NCBI GenBank assembly: GCA_020025475.1
Contig: JAHHSA010000005.1
Location: forward strand, 1-64,000
DNA from: Oscillibacter sp.
GTDB lineage: Bacteria; Bacillota; Clostridia; Oscillospirales; Oscillospiraceae
Reading direction: 5' to 3'
DNA: 64,000 nt
Shown here piece by piece: positions 1-9,564 of the stretch (the stretch's first letter is position 1; every line of letters begins with the position of its first letter). The notes beneath the pieces were generated by a model. The model made no database searches. It was not told the DNA's origin and worked only from the letters and a program-made list of their open reading frames with translations. A program made the translations under genes and the position numbers.

Positions 1-1
1 G

Positions 2-118
2 ACGCCGGAGAATCCGGAGACTCTGCCGCCCAGCCCCGAGGTGCTGCCCCCCGCTCCGCCGGAAACCGTTCCCGAGGCCCCGGAGTTTATCATTCAGGAC
101 CCGGAAATTGCTGCGTAA
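2..118 (+). CDS. C-terminal end of an unknown protein (partial)
   Basis: The last 38 codons of a gene that enters from the left, ending at TAA 116-118. The visible tail is almost entirely Pro, Glu, Thr and Val (repeated PE/PP pairs) and ends FIIQDPEIAA. Such a tail looks like a disordered linker or C-terminal extension. No domain is visible, so no function can be given. A strong hairpin follows at once, which supports this being the real end of a transcription unit. Confidence 0.55.
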   Translation, partial: TPENPETLPPSPEVLPPAPPETVPEAPEFIIQDPEIAA

Positions 119-139
119 TTCAAATCTATCAATCAAACA

Positions 140-180
140 AACCGGCAGCATCTGATCTTCTCAGAAGCTGCCGGTTGCTG
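140..180. terminator. Bidirectional intrinsic terminator
   Basis: A 10-bp stem (AACCGGCAGC with GCTGCCGGTT) is extended by TCTGA/TCAGA around a TCTTC loop and followed by GCTGCTTTT. It lies between two convergent genes and can serve both strands. Confidence 0.8.
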
Positions 181-189
181 CTTTTCAGT

Positions 190-1188
190 TTATCGGTTCA
201 ATTCCCGCTTCAGCTTGCGGATATCCTCTCCCACAAAGGGCAGCAGCTGATACTCCCCCTCAATCCGGGAGGCCAGCTGGGGGGAATAGCGCTGACTCAG
301 CTTCTCCGGAGTCAGGTTGGTGCTGATGATGGTGGACTTGCGCTCCATCAGACGGGTGTTGACAATCTGGTACAGGGCACTCTGGACGAACGCGGTCGTC
401 ATCTCGGTGCCCAGATCATCCAAAATCAGCAGATCGCAATTCAGGACCCGGGTCACGTCCGAGTCGGCTTCCTCGCCCTCCCGGCTGAACTTCTGGACCT
501 CAAACCGCTCAAAGACATGACCGGCGGTATCATAGACCACAGAAAAGCCCTTGCCGCTGACCTCACGGGCAATGGCAGCGGACAAATGGGTCTTGCCCAG
601 GCCTGGCGCGCCGAAGAGCAGAAGATTATTCATCTTCTTGCCGAAGCTGTGGGCATAGTTCACGCAGGTCTCATAGACCCGCTCCTCCATATGCTGCCGG
701 GCAGACTTGGGCTGGCCGGGGGCCAGTCGATCTGAATACCAGTCCAGATTGAAGCTGTCAAAGCTCTGGTTGCCCAGATCCAGCATCCGGGAGAGCTCCA
801 ACTGCTGCTCCTGGGCATAATAGGTCCGCAGACACTGGCAGACTCGTCCGTCCTGGTAACCGGTGTCGTTGCACAGCGGGCAGGCCGGTTTTTCATCCAG
901 GCAGTCCTCCGGCAGGCCCATCTGCCGCAGCAGAGAGCGCTTTTCCTGCTGCAAGCGCAGGTTGTCGTCCCGCAGCCGCTCCACCGCCGGACGGGGGTCA
1001 TTCCCCTTCCGCAGTGCCGCGGAGATGATGCGGCTCATGGTGGCCCGCAGTTCATTTTCGATCTCCCGCAGGCGGGGCTGCCGCCGGAAAATTCGCTCCC
1101 GCCGACTCTGATATTCCTCCTGCCGCTGCTGCCGTTCCTGTTCAAACCGCTGCAGCGCCCGGCTCATCACCTTGCCGTCATATGCCAT
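190..1188 (-). CDS. dnaC: DnaC/DnaI-type replicative helicase loader (AAA+ ATPase)
   Basis: 332 aa. The N-terminal third is charged and helical. A cysteine cluster follows (CPLCNDTGYQDGRVCQC, about residues 98-114), matching the zinc-binding region of DnaI-like loaders. The C-terminal AAA+ domain has Walker A GAPGLGKTH and Walker B LLILDDLG. In this family the protein loads the replicative helicase DnaB at origins and at restart sites. It lies 28 bp downstream of a DnaD-domain gene on the same strand, the usual clostridial loader pair. ATG start at 1188 after a purine-rich GGGGGAGA. DnaI is the Bacillus name for the same role. Confidence 0.88.
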   Translation of the reverse strand: MAYDGKVMSRALQRFEQERQQRQEEYQSRRERIFRRQPRLREIENELRATMSRIISAALRKGNDPRPAVERLRDDNLRLQQEKRSLLRQMGLPEDCLDEKPACPLCNDTGYQDGRVCQCLRTYYAQEQQLELSRMLDLGNQSFDSFNLDWYSDRLAPGQPKSARQHMEERVYETCVNYAHSFGKKMNNLLLFGAPGLGKTHLSAAIAREVSGKGFSVVYDTAGHVFERFEVQKFSREGEEADSDVTRVLNCDLLILDDLGTEMTTAFVQSALYQIVNTRLMERKSTIISTNLTPEKLSQRYSPQLASRIEGEYQLLPFVGEDIRKLKRELNR

Positions 1189-1216
1189 GGTCCATCTCCC
1201 CCGCTTTCCTCATTCA

Positions 1217-2104
1217 TTACACATACTTCCAGGCGTCGTCTCCGCCGGCTTCCTTCTTGGGTGCCGGGTGGTCATTGGCTGCCACCTCCTCCAACGTGTG
1301 GAGGCCCTTTTCATGCCAGCGCTTCAAAATCGCATTTAAGTAGGGCCACTTCAACTCGTGGCACTTCATCACAGTTTTGTCGTAGGCCAGCGCCACCGCT
1401 TCCGGTGGGAAGCCCATCTCCTGCCACGCATAGAGGTATTTTTCCTCGGATGTAACCGGCGCCCGGTCGCCCAGCTGCAGCGCCTTCATGTACTGGGGCA
1501 GCGCCGCCTGGCGCTCGGCGTACTTTCGCAGGTACTCCGCCGCCGCCGCCTGGGTGTCGATGCCTTTGCGGGCCCACAGATACCCCTCTTTTTCAATCTG
1601 CTTCATGCCGGGCCGCCGACCCTCGCCGTAGCGGCGCTGGACCCTCTCCACACAGTGGCTCACCAACAGATAGATGACGTCTGCCGGCAGGCCCAGATAG
1701 TCGTTGAGCCCCAGCAGGACCCCTACATCCGGAGTGGTCAGCCGCTTGCCCAGCCGCTTTTCCACAGCGGCGGTAAGATTGCGGAATTCCTCGCTCTTTT
1801 CCAGCCGGGCGGCAATGTCCGCCCGCTGATACTCGGGCCGCTCATCCGCAGGCTCCGGCGGCACATTTTCCCCTGCGGGAGCGATGAGTCCCAGCTCCCG
1901 CAGGATCCGTTCCGCCGATTCGATGCGAAGACGGTCCCACCGCAATTCCCCGGCCAGAGAGCGCGGCTGGACGGTTCCGCGCCGCCGAAGCAGGGCCAGA
2001 TACAACAGGGCCGCGTCGCCGTCACCCCGGTCCAGCAGCCGCTTGGTCGCCTCCGCCGTCAGTGTGACGCTCTGGTCTCCGGTATCCACCAGAACACTTG
2101 CCAT
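1217..2104 (-). CDS. DnaD domain protein (replication initiation/restart)
   Basis: 295 aa when started at the ATG at 2104, which sits just after AAAGGAGGG. An upstream in-frame start at 2260 lacks a ribosome site and would add 52 atypical residues. The N-terminal part looks like a DnaD winged-helix region. The C-terminal part carries DnaD DDBH2-like segments with the YxxxxxW-type pattern (EKYLYAWQEMGFPPEAV, then LKWPYLNAILKRWHEKG). DnaD proteins remodel DNA and recruit the helicase loader. It precedes dnaC on the same strand, so the two probably form one helicase-loading operon. Confidence 0.85.
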   Translation of the reverse strand: MASVLVDTGDQSVTLTAEATKRLLDRGDGDAALLYLALLRRRGTVQPRSLAGELRWDRLRIESAERILRELGLIAPAGENVPPEPADERPEYQRADIAARLEKSEEFRNLTAAVEKRLGKRLTTPDVGVLLGLNDYLGLPADVIYLLVSHCVERVQRRYGEGRRPGMKQIEKEGYLWARKGIDTQAAAAEYLRKYAERQAALPQYMKALQLGDRAPVTSEEKYLYAWQEMGFPPEAVALAYDKTVMKCHELKWPYLNAILKRWHEKGLHTLEEVAANDHPAPKKEAGGDDAWKYV

Positions 2105-2253
2105 GATCTCCGCCCTCCTTTCTCCCTTGTGCCCATCTCTCGTTGATTTTTGCAGACTCCTATTGTACACGAAAACTACCCAGAGAACAAGTCCCGGCAG
2201 AAAATTGGAAAATTCCGCTTCTTTGAACTTTTTGCAAATCCAGCGCATTTCTT

Positions 2254-2283
2254 CTGGCACAGATACCGGGAATATGGTATACT
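2254..2283 (+). promoter_or_regulatory. Sigma-A promoter for zapA operon
   Basis: An extended -10 element, TG-g-TATACT, lies at 2275-2283, with CTGGCA at 2254-2259 as a -35 at 18-nt spacing. The zapA start is 68 bp downstream. Confidence 0.6.
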
Positions 2284-2350
2284 AAGGGCTGAATAATGGG
2301 TAGGGTGTGCCCTGCCATAATGTCAGTATGAATGAGGGAGGTCTCTCAAA

Positions 2351-2686
2351 ATGGCAAATCGCGTAGTGATTACGATCTGCGGAGAGGAATATACCTTTGT
2401 GGCGGAGGAATCTGCCGCTTATATGCAGCGTGTGGGCGCTTATGTGGGTGATAAGATGCAGGACGTGCTGGACTCTGCAAAAGTCGGCCGCACCGACGCT
2501 GCGGTGCTCACTGCCGCCAACATCACCGATGAACTGTTTAAGTCCCAGGCTGCTTCCGAGCAGTTGCGCGGCCAGATCAAGGGCTATCTGGACGAGGCCG
2601 GCAAGGCCCAGGCAGAGGTCAGTGAGCTGAAGCGGGAAGTGTTCCGCCTGCAGCAGAAGCTGGACGCCGCCCATCGCCGCGGATGA
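2351..2686 (+). CDS. zapA: Cell division protein ZapA
   Basis: 111 aa. It begins MANRVVITICGEEYTF, the beta-strand head typical of ZapA, followed by the AAYMQRVGAYVGDKM helix and a long coiled-coil tail rich in Lys, Glu and Gln. ZapA binds FtsZ and bundles its filaments at midcell. ATG follows a GAGGGAGG site. The stop codon overlaps the next ATG (ATGA at 2683-2686), so it is translationally coupled to the U32 peptidase gene, an arrangement known in Clostridia. Confidence 0.88.
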   Translation: MANRVVITICGEEYTFVAEESAAYMQRVGAYVGDKMQDVLDSAKVGRTDAAVLTAANITDELFKSQAASEQLRGQIKGYLDEAGKAQAEVSELKREVFRLQQKLDAAHRRG

Positions 2687-4794
2687 GGCCGGAGCTTCTG
2701 GCTCCCGCAGGGTCCCCGGAATCCCTGCGGGCCGCCGTTCAGAACGGAGCCGATGCCGTCTACCTGGGATGGGGTGAATTTAATGCCCGCCGGAGCGCCA
2801 AGAATTTTTCGGACGAAGAATTTGAGGAGGCGCTGGTCTATTGTCATGTCCGAGGCGTGCGGGTTTTCCTGACGCTCAACACCCTGCTCACGGATCGGGA
2901 GCTGGGAAAGGCCGTGGAGACGGCCAAAACCGCCTGCCGACTGGGTATCGATGCCATTCTGGTTCAGGACTGGGGTCTTTTCGATCTGCTGCGTCACATG
3001 CTGCCCGATCAGCCCCTGCACGCCAGCACCCAGATGAGCGTGTTTACCTCCGGCGGTGCCAATGAGATGTATCAGGACGGCTGTGAACGGGTGGTCATCG
3101 CCCGGGAGTGCTCCCGGGAGGATACCCGGGCAATCTGTGCGGCCTGTCCCGCCGAAATTGAGGTTTTTGTCCACGGTGCCCTTTGTATGTGCTACTCCGG
3201 TCAGTGTTCCATGAGCGCGCTGATTGGCGGGCGCTCCGGCAACCGCGGCCGCTGTGCCCAGCCCTGCCGTCTGCCCTACGGGATCAACGGCCCGGCAAAA
3301 AAACAATACCCCCTGAGTCTGAAAGACAGCTGTCTTGCCGATGATCTGGGAGAGATGGCAGAGATGGGCGTTGCCTGTCTGAAGCTGGAAGGCCGCATGA
3401 AGCGCCCGGAATATGTGGCGGTCATCACGCGAATCTATGCACGGCTGCTGGACGAGAAGCGTCAGCCCACTTCTGCCGAGCGCACCGAGCTGGAGCAGGC
3501 TTTTTCCCGCTCCGGCTTTACCGACTGGTATTGGCAGGGCAGACACGGTGCCGGAATGTTCGGCACCCGTCCGGAAAACGCACCGGACCCCACCGATCTC
3601 TTTGCCGGTGCCAAGGCCGCCTATGAAAAGGGCGATCTGCGGACCGTGCCGGTCTCCTTTGCCTGCACCGTTCACGCGGGTTCCCCCTGCACCCTTACCG
3701 TCATGGACGGGGACAACCACGCCGTTACAGCAGAGGGGCCCATTCCCGAGGCGGCCCGGAACCGGGCCGTCACCGCTGAAGAGCTGGAAAGCCGCCTGCG
3801 CAAGACCGGCGGCACCGCTTACCGCTGTGATCGGATAGATGTCTTTCTGGACGAGGGTCTGTCCCTCCCTGCCAGCGCCGTCAACGCCCTGCGCCGGGAT
3901 GCTTTGGCCGCACTGACTGCGGTCCGGGCCGCAGTGCCCGCCCGGCGGATCTGCGACCTGCCGGCTCTGGCAGAAGCCAAGTACGCCTGTGACGCACCTG
4001 CCTTTACAGTGTCTCTCAGCAGTGTACACCAGATCACTTCCGCCCTGTTGGACTGCCATCCTGCGCGGGTGTATCTTCCTTTGGAGCAGCTGCCCCTTCT
4101 GTCCTCTCTCCCCGCTGCCGACACCGAGTGGTGTGCCGTGCTGCCCCGCGTGTGGCGGGATCGGGATGAGGCTGAAATGAAAAAAATGCTCTCCCATGCC
4201 CGGGAGCTGGGTGTCACCGGTGTGCTGATCGGCAACATCGGCCACCTTTCTCTGGTGCGGGATTTTGACTTCTGTCTCTACGGTGACTACGGTCTGAACG
4301 TGTTCAACGCCCGGTCCCTGCAATACCTTGTCGGCAAGGGGCTCACCTCTGCCTGCTTGTCCTATGAGCTGCGCTTTGCCCAGATCCGGGACATGAAAAA
4401 AGTACTGCCCGCCGAGGCCATTGTCTATGGTCGGCTGCCGCTGATGGTGACGGAAAACTGCCTCACCCAAAACTGTGACGGCTGCCGCAAAGACCGGGAA
4501 GGCACCTGTGTGCCGGAAAACGGCCCCTGCGCACAGCCCCACAGTCTTACGGACCGCACTGGCGCTGCCTTTCCCCTGCTTCCTGCCTTTGGTCACCGAA
4601 CCGAGGTGGAAAACAGCCGGGTTCTTTGGCTGGCAGACCGAGCCGACTATCGCCGTCTTGGCCTGGCTTATGCCCGTCTCCGGTTCACCACCGAGTCCCC
4701 GGAGGAGTGCGTCAGCGTGTTCCGCCGCTATCTGGATGGCGCTCCCGCCCCCGCGGAATTCACCCGCGGTCTCTACGAGCGCGGCGTGGAATGA
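2683..4794 (+). CDS. U32 family peptidase / RlhA-type RNA hydroxylase
   Basis: 703 aa. It opens with the U32 signature [26 protein letters not shown]. The core includes [15 protein letters not shown] and [11 protein letters not shown], cysteines expected to take part in an iron-sulfur site, then [15 protein letters not shown]. The C-terminal half (DUF3656-like) holds another cysteine group, [10 protein letters not shown]. Family members are annotated as collagenase-like peptidases, but E. coli RlhA of this type hydroxylates 23S rRNA C2501, so an RNA-modifying role is at least as likely. It overlaps zapA by 4 nt. Confidence 0.82.
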   Translation: MRPELLAPAGSPESLRAAVQNGADAVYLGWGEFNARRSAKNFSDEEFEEALVYCHVRGVRVFLTLNTLLTDRELGKAVETAKTACRLGIDAILVQDWGLFDLLRHMLPDQPLHASTQMSVFTSGGANEMYQDGCERVVIARECSREDTRAICAACPAEIEVFVHGALCMCYSGQCSMSALIGGRSGNRGRCAQPCRLPYGINGPAKKQYPLSLKDSCLADDLGEMAEMGVACLKLEGRMKRPEYVAVITRIYARLLDEKRQPTSAERTELEQAFSRSGFTDWYWQGRHGAGMFGTRPENAPDPTDLFAGAKAAYEKGDLRTVPVSFACTVHAGSPCTLTVMDGDNHAVTAEGPIPEAARNRAVTAEELESRLRKTGGTAYRCDRIDVFLDEGLSLPASAVNALRRDALAALTAVRAAVPARRICDLPALAEAKYACDAPAFTVSLSSVHQITSALLDCHPARVYLPLEQLPLLSSLPAADTEWCAVLPRVWRDRDEAEMKKMLSHARELGVTGVLIGNIGHLSLVRDFDFCLYGDYGLNVFNARSLQYLVGKGLTSACLSYELRFAQIRDMKKVLPAEAIVYGRLPLMVTENCLTQNCDGCRKDREGTCVPENGPCAQPHSLTDRTGAAFPLLPAFGHRTEVENSRVLWLADRADYRRLGLAYARLRFTTESPEECVSVFRRYLDGAPAPAEFTRGLYERGVE

Positions 4795-4888
4795 GGAAGG
4801 AACACCGATTCGCCCCTGTATTTTTAAATCCAATCTGTATATTATTTTCGTTTTATTTCTAAACGTATTCATTTTTCAGGAGAATCCA

Positions 4889-5320
4889 ATGGAAACCATT
4901 CAAATCAAGTATTTTACGGACGGCATTGATGATCTGTGCTATGTGGCCGGCAAGTCTGACTGGATTGACCTCCATGCCGCCGAAGACGTGGATCTGAAGG
5001 CGGGCGAGTTTCGTCTGATCCCCCTGGGTGTGGCCATTGCCTTACCAGAGGGATACGAGGCCCACATTGTGCCCCGCTCCTCTACCTTTAAAAACTACGG
5101 TATTTTGCAGACCAACTCCATGGGCGTGGTGGACTACACCTACCGGGGGGACAACGACCAGTGGCGGATGCCCGTACTGGCTACCCGGGACGTTCACATT
5201 GCCAAGAACGACCGGATCTGCCAGTTCCGGATTATGAAGAATCAGCCGGAACTGAACTTCGTCCGGGTGGAGCATATGGACGCCCCCGACCGCGGTGGCT
5301 TCGGCTCTACCGGAAAGTGA
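4889..5320 (+). CDS. dut: dUTP diphosphatase
   Basis: 143 aa, the usual trimeric dUTPase length. Motifs in order: [10 protein letters not shown] (motif I), PRSSTF (II), [10 protein letters not shown] (III), NDRICQF (IV) and [10 protein letters not shown] (V, the Arg/Phe/Gly-rich C-terminal arm that closes the site). It hydrolyses dUTP to dUMP, keeping uracil out of DNA and feeding dTMP synthesis. The start is the ATG at 4889 after CAGGAGAA; reading further upstream would overlap the U32 gene in another frame. Motif III has Tyr where many homologues have Ser after VD. Confidence 0.9.
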   Translation: METIQIKYFTDGIDDLCYVAGKSDWIDLHAAEDVDLKAGEFRLIPLGVAIALPEGYEAHIVPRSSTFKNYGILQTNSMGVVDYTYRGDNDQWRMPVLATRDVHIAKNDRICQFRIMKNQPELNFVRVEHMDAPDRGGFGSTGK

Positions 5321-5328
5321 GGCGGAGC

Positions 5329-5907
5329 ATGGCAAAGATTGTATTGGCCTCGGGGTCTCCCCGGCGGCAGGAGCTGCTCCAGCGCATCGGCATCACCGAC
5401 TTTGACATCCGGGTACCGGACACGGATGAGCGCTGCCCCGCAGGGCTGACTCCCGCCCAGACTGTAGAATACATCTCCCGGAAAAAGGCCGCGGCTGCCG
5501 CGGCTCTCTGCACTGATGACGAGATCGTCATTACCGCCGACACCATGGTGTTCCTGGACGACCAGCGTCTGGGCAAGCCCATCGACGAAACCGATGCTCT
5601 CCGAATGCTGTCCGCTCTGCAAGGACGGCACCACACGGTGTGCACCGGCGTGACTGTCCGTCAGGGAGAGCATATGCTCACCGAGAGCGAATCCACACAG
5701 GTCTATTTCCGCCCGGCGGCGGAGTCCGAGCTGAAAGCCTACATCCGCACAGGCGAACCCATGGACAAGGCTGGCTCCTACGGCGTACAGGGCATGGGTG
5801 CCCTGCTGGTGGAGCGGCTGGACGGCGACTTTTTCAATGTGATGGGGCTGCCCGTTCTGCGTCTGAGTCGGATGCTGAGCAAATTCGGCATTCCCTTCCT
5901 TGCCTAA
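5329..5907 (+). CDS. maf: Maf family nucleotide pyrophosphatase
   Basis: 192 aa. It begins MAKIVLASGSPRRQELL, the Maf signature that binds the triphosphate. Further on are SRKKA, the catalytic ITADTMV, LGKPID and AGSYGVQG. Maf proteins hydrolyse dTTP, UTP and modified nucleotides to the monophosphate and overexpression blocks septation. The start is the ATG at 5329, preceded by GAGGCGG and 8 nt after the dut stop. It heads a cell-shape run (maf-mreC-mreD-pbp2), as in many Firmicutes. Confidence 0.9.
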   Translation: MAKIVLASGSPRRQELLQRIGITDFDIRVPDTDERCPAGLTPAQTVEYISRKKAAAAAALCTDDEIVITADTMVFLDDQRLGKPIDETDALRMLSALQGRHHTVCTGVTVRQGEHMLTESESTQVYFRPAAESELKAYIRTGEPMDKAGSYGVQGMGALLVERLDGDFFNVMGLPVLRLSRMLSKFGIPFLA

Positions 5908-5934
5908 GCAATTCTCACTTCAGGAGGCTCTGAT

Positions 5935-6777
5935 TTGAAAAATTTCCTGAGAAATCACGGATTATGGGTCCTGGCAGCCGCGGCAATCATCTCCGTGGCT
6001 ATGGCAGCCATGTCCGTTTTCAGCAGCACATCCGCCCCTCTTTCCAATCTGGCCAATATTCTGGCCTCTCCCTTCCGCTCTGCCTACACTTCCGTGGCCA
6101 CCTGGTTCAATGAGAAGCAGGCCTATTTTGCGGATGTCCAGGCGATGGAGGAGGAAATCACCCAGCTCAAACGCAAAATCGCCCAAATGGAGGCAGATGT
6201 GCGCCAGGGCAAGCTGGATAGTGAAGAAAACGCCCGACTTCGCAACCTCAATGAGCTGCGCCAGCAGCGCCGGGATCTCAGCGATTTTGAGTCCGCCTAC
6301 ATTACGGAGCACTCCGTCACCAACTGGGAATCCTCTCTGACCCTGAACAAAGGCACCGCCCAGGGCATTGCACAGGGCAACTGTGTGGTGGACGACCAGG
6401 GCGCCCTGGTGGGTGTTGTTCGGGAAGTGGGCTGGAACTGGTGCCGGGTCATGACCATTGTAGACACCGACATTTCTCTGGGTGCCCGGGTATTCCGCAC
6501 CCAGGATTTGGGCCTGGCCGAGGGCAATTTCTCCCTCATGGGCAATAACCGGCTGCGGCTGGACTTCCTCCCGGTGGGCTGTCAGCTCATGGGCGGAGAC
6601 CTGGTGCTGACCTCGGGTCTGGGCGGCTTCTATCCCCAGGATCTGGTGATCGGCTCCGTTGAGGAAATCAAGGTAGACGACTCCGGTGCGGCCCTCTATG
6701 CTGTGCTGGCTCCTGCCGTAGATCTGAGCGAGCTGACGGAGGTCTTTGTCATCAAGTCCTTTGACATTGTGACGTAA
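5935..6777 (+). CDS. mreC: Rod-shape-determining protein MreC
   Basis: 280 aa. One N-terminal membrane helix (about residues 9-30), then a coiled coil (about 63-105: MEEEITQLKRKIAQMEADVRQGK), then the two beta-barrel MreC domain outside the cell with the NKGTAQGIAQGNCVV motif. MreC links the cytoplasmic MreB filament to PBP2 in the elongasome. The start is TTG at 5935 after AGGAGG at 5922; no closer ATG has such a site. No mreB is present in the window. Confidence 0.9.
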   Translation: MKNFLRNHGLWVLAAAAIISVAMAAMSVFSSTSAPLSNLANILASPFRSAYTSVATWFNEKQAYFADVQAMEEEITQLKRKIAQMEADVRQGKLDSEENARLRNLNELRQQRRDLSDFESAYITEHSVTNWESSLTLNKGTAQGIAQGNCVVDDQGALVGVVREVGWNWCRVMTIVDTDISLGARVFRTQDLGLAEGNFSLMGNNRLRLDFLPVGCQLMGGDLVLTSGLGGFYPQDLVIGSVEEIKVDDSGAALYAVLAPAVDLSELTEVFVIKSFDIVT

Positions 6778-6788
6778 CGGGGGCTGCT

Positions 6789-7301
6789 ATGTTAGCTAGA
6801 AACGAAACGATTTTTAAATGGGCACTGTATGCTGCCGCTACGCTGTTGTGCCTGATTGTGCAGAGTATCCTGCTTCAGCGGGTTACCCTCTGGGGCGTGC
6901 TGCCCTTTATCTATCCTCTGTTGGCGGCCATTCCCGCCACCTATGAAGCGCCGGTGCCCGGGACCATCTTCGCCCTGTGTGTGGGCGTGGTGTGTGACTC
7001 CCTGCTGCCCGGTCCCATTCCCTGCTTCTATACTCTGATTTTTCCGCTGGTGGGCCTTGCCTCGTCTCTCCTCTCCAGGAGCTTGCTGCCCGCCGGCTTT
7101 CTCTGCTCTCTGGCCGCCGCGGCCACTGCGTTTATCCTGGTGGATCTCTTTCACTGCCTGCTCCTGTGGGCTCTGGCAAAGCCGGCCTGGAGCACCGGTC
7201 TAAGCCTGATGCTGCGGGAACTGGCAGTGTCCCTGCCTTTGGTCTTTCCGGTCACGCTGCTCTACCGCGCGGTGTACCTCCGGGTCCATCTGGATGACTA
7301 A
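6789..7301 (+). CDS. mreD: Rod-shape-determining protein MreD
   Basis: 170 aa, almost wholly hydrophobic, with about five or six membrane segments (for example LLCLIVQSILLQ, ATYEAPVPGTIFALCVGVVCD). The length, topology and position between mreC and the PBP2 gene identify MreD, a membrane partner of the elongasome. It starts 11 nt after the mreC stop. The sequence alone is weakly conserved, so the call leans on context. Confidence 0.82.
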   Translation: MLARNETIFKWALYAAATLLCLIVQSILLQRVTLWGVLPFIYPLLAAIPATYEAPVPGTIFALCVGVVCDSLLPGPIPCFYTLIFPLVGLASSLLSRSLLPAGFLCSLAAAATAFILVDLFHCLLLWALAKPAWSTGLSLMLRELAVSLPLVFPVTLLYRAVYLRVHLDD

Positions 7302-7312
7302 GGAGGAACTAT

Positions 7313-9544
7313 ATGGATCATAATGATAATTCCCCCCGCCGTCTCATGGTGCTGGGTGGTCTGGTACTGGCTGTGCTGCTGATCTACACCGGCATTTTGT
7401 TTAATACCCAGATCAATGACCACGACTACTATCTCTCTCAATCCATTCGCTCCATCGCCCGCAAGGAGACTGTTGTAGCCTCCCGCGGCATCATCACCGA
7501 CCGAAGCGGCCGGCCGATGGTGTCCAACCGCTCTGCCTACGCACTTACTTTTGACACTACCCTGCTCCGCAGTGGAGATGATGAAAATACGGCCATTTTG
7601 CGGCTGGTACAGCTGTGCCAGGCCCAGAATGTCCCATGGGTGGATACGCTGCCCATCACCCATTCACTACCCTTTGCCTACACGCTGGATGAGGCTCCCG
7701 CCTCTCAGAAAAAGAGCTTTCTCACTTATTTAAAATCTCTGTCCCCTGCAAAAGAAGCTCTGGGGGCCTACCTTCTGGAACATCCGGAGGCCGTGGGTCA
7801 TGATGTACTGGCCGCCTATCAGGAAGAACATCCCGATGCAAACGATGATGTTCTCACCAACTTTCTGGAAAACGGGCTGCCCCAAAAAAGCGATCCCTCC
7901 CTCTCCAAGCAGATTGGTAAGAAACTTGTCAACCTCCTGGACGCTGATCACCTCACCTCCGATCTGCTGGTGAAGGCCGACATTTCCTCTCCCACTCTCC
8001 TGGGCTGGATGCAGGAAAAATTTGAGCTTTCCACGGACTTTTCTCTGGAGGAAACACGTCTGATTCTGGGTGTGCGCTATGAGCTGTATTGGCGACGTCT
8101 GGACAAGTACTCCGCCTCCTACGTCATGGCTGAGGACATCAGCACGCCATTTATTACCATGCTCAGCGACGGCTCTTATGCCGGCGCGCGGATTATCCGC
8201 TCTTATGTCCGTGAGTACGAAACCACTGCTGCCGCCCACATTCTGGGCACCGTAGGCGCTTTGACGGCCGACGACCTGAAGGACTCCCGGTACGACGGGT
8301 ATCCCATGAATGCCATTATCGGTCAAAGCGGCGTCGAATACGCCTTTGAGCCTTATTTGCAGGGCAAAAACGGTACCCGTGTGGTCTCCACCAACCCGGA
8401 GGGCAAAGTCACCGGCGAGTATTATTCCAAGGCCCCCCAGCCCGGCAACACGGTGGAACTAACCATTGATCTGCCCTTCCAGCAGAAAGTGGAGGACGCA
8501 TTGGCAAACACCATCTCCGCCATCAACGCCAAGGACCACCTGGGTGCCACCGGCGGTGCTGCCGTGGTGAAGGTGGGCACCGGGGAGATTCTGGCCCTGG
8601 CTTCCTATCCCAGCTATGATCCCTCCCGCTATCGGCAGGATTACAATCTGCTCAAAGACAACCCCCTGAACCCTCTGGTGAACCGAGCCACCAACGGCCG
8701 CTATCCCCCGGGCTCCACCCTCAAGCCCCTGATTTCCATTGCAGCCCTGGAAGAGGGCATCATTACTCCGAACAAAAAAATTGACAGTCCCCGGACCTGG
8801 TATTATCCCGGCACCCGTGATCACGTCAACTGCTGGTACACTGGCGGCAGTCACGGAAAAATTAACGTGGCGGAGGCCATTACCGTCTCCTGCAACTACT
8901 TCTTTGCGGAGATGGGCTATCAGCTGGGCATGAACCGCATCCGGCAATATATGAGCGAATTCGGCTTCGGTGCCTCCACCGGTATCGAAATCGGTGACTA
9001 CGCCGGTCAGCTTCCGGAGAACTCTCCGGGCAAAAACTTTGCCCCCTGGGCTGCCATTGGTCAGGCCAACATGAGCGTGACGCCGCTGCAGCTGGCAAAC
9101 TACACCGCCACCCTGGCCTCCGGCGGCCAGCACAACGAGACCCACCTCCTTAAAGCCGTCAAAACCTATGATAACAGCGCAGTGGTGGCGCTGGGCAATA
9201 CGACCCCGGTCAGCACGGTTTCCATCTCGCCGTCCAGCCTGGAAGCCGTGAAAAAGGGCATGAATAACCTGACCCACGGCTCTCTGGCTCCCTACTTCAA
9301 AAACTGTATTGTGGAAGCGGGAGCCAAAACCGGTACTGCCCAGCTGGGCGGCGGCAAGAAAAACAACGGCGTTTTCATCTGCTTTGCGCCCTATGACAAC
9401 CCTGAAATTGCTGTGGCCGTTGCCATTGAAAAAGGCGGTGCAGGTGCTGCCCTTGCCTCTACCGCAGTTAATATTCTCAACGCCTATTTCTCCGCCAACG
9501 ACAGCGCATCTGTCATCACCGGTGAACAGCAGTTATTGCCGTAA
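7313..9544 (+). CDS. mrdA: Class B penicillin-binding protein 2 (transpeptidase)
   Basis: 743 aa. An N-terminal membrane helix (about 12-30) is followed by a PBP dimerisation domain with an extra helical insert at about residues 120-240, then the transpeptidase domain. Active-site motifs: S468-T-L-K471, S526-C-N528 and K672-T-G. There is no PASTA domain, which favours the elongation PBP2 over SpoVD/PBP2x. It cross-links peptidoglycan in the MreCD/RodA elongasome. It begins 11 nt after mreD, with AAGGAGGA before the ATG. Confidence 0.9.
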   Translation: MDHNDNSPRRLMVLGGLVLAVLLIYTGILFNTQINDHDYYLSQSIRSIARKETVVASRGIITDRSGRPMVSNRSAYALTFDTTLLRSGDDENTAILRLVQLCQAQNVPWVDTLPITHSLPFAYTLDEAPASQKKSFLTYLKSLSPAKEALGAYLLEHPEAVGHDVLAAYQEEHPDANDDVLTNFLENGLPQKSDPSLSKQIGKKLVNLLDADHLTSDLLVKADISSPTLLGWMQEKFELSTDFSLEETRLILGVRYELYWRRLDKYSASYVMAEDISTPFITMLSDGSYAGARIIRSYVREYETTAAAHILGTVGALTADDLKDSRYDGYPMNAIIGQSGVEYAFEPYLQGKNGTRVVSTNPEGKVTGEYYSKAPQPGNTVELTIDLPFQQKVEDALANTISAINAKDHLGATGGAAVVKVGTGEILALASYPSYDPSRYRQDYNLLKDNPLNPLVNRATNGRYPPGSTLKPLISIAALEEGIITPNKKIDSPRTWYYPGTRDHVNCWYTGGSHGKINVAEAITVSCNYFFAEMGYQLGMNRIRQYMSEFGFGASTGIEIGDYAGQLPENSPGKNFAPWAAIGQANMSVTPLQLANYTATLASGGQHNETHLLKAVKTYDNSAVVALGNTTPVSTVSISPSSLEAVKKGMNNLTHGSLAPYFKNCIVEAGAKTGTAQLGGGKKNNGVFICFAPYDNPEIAVAVAIEKGGAGAALASTAVNILNAYFSANDSASVITGEQQLLP

Positions 9545-9564
9545 TCAACAAGGAGCGATTCCTC

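Noticed and set aside
2584..4872. Long open frame on the minus strand opposite the U32 peptidase gene (also 13285-15057, 19644-21545 and others like it)
   Set aside because: Antisense to clear, well-conserved genes, with no ribosome site or family pattern; typical of GC-rich coding DNA.
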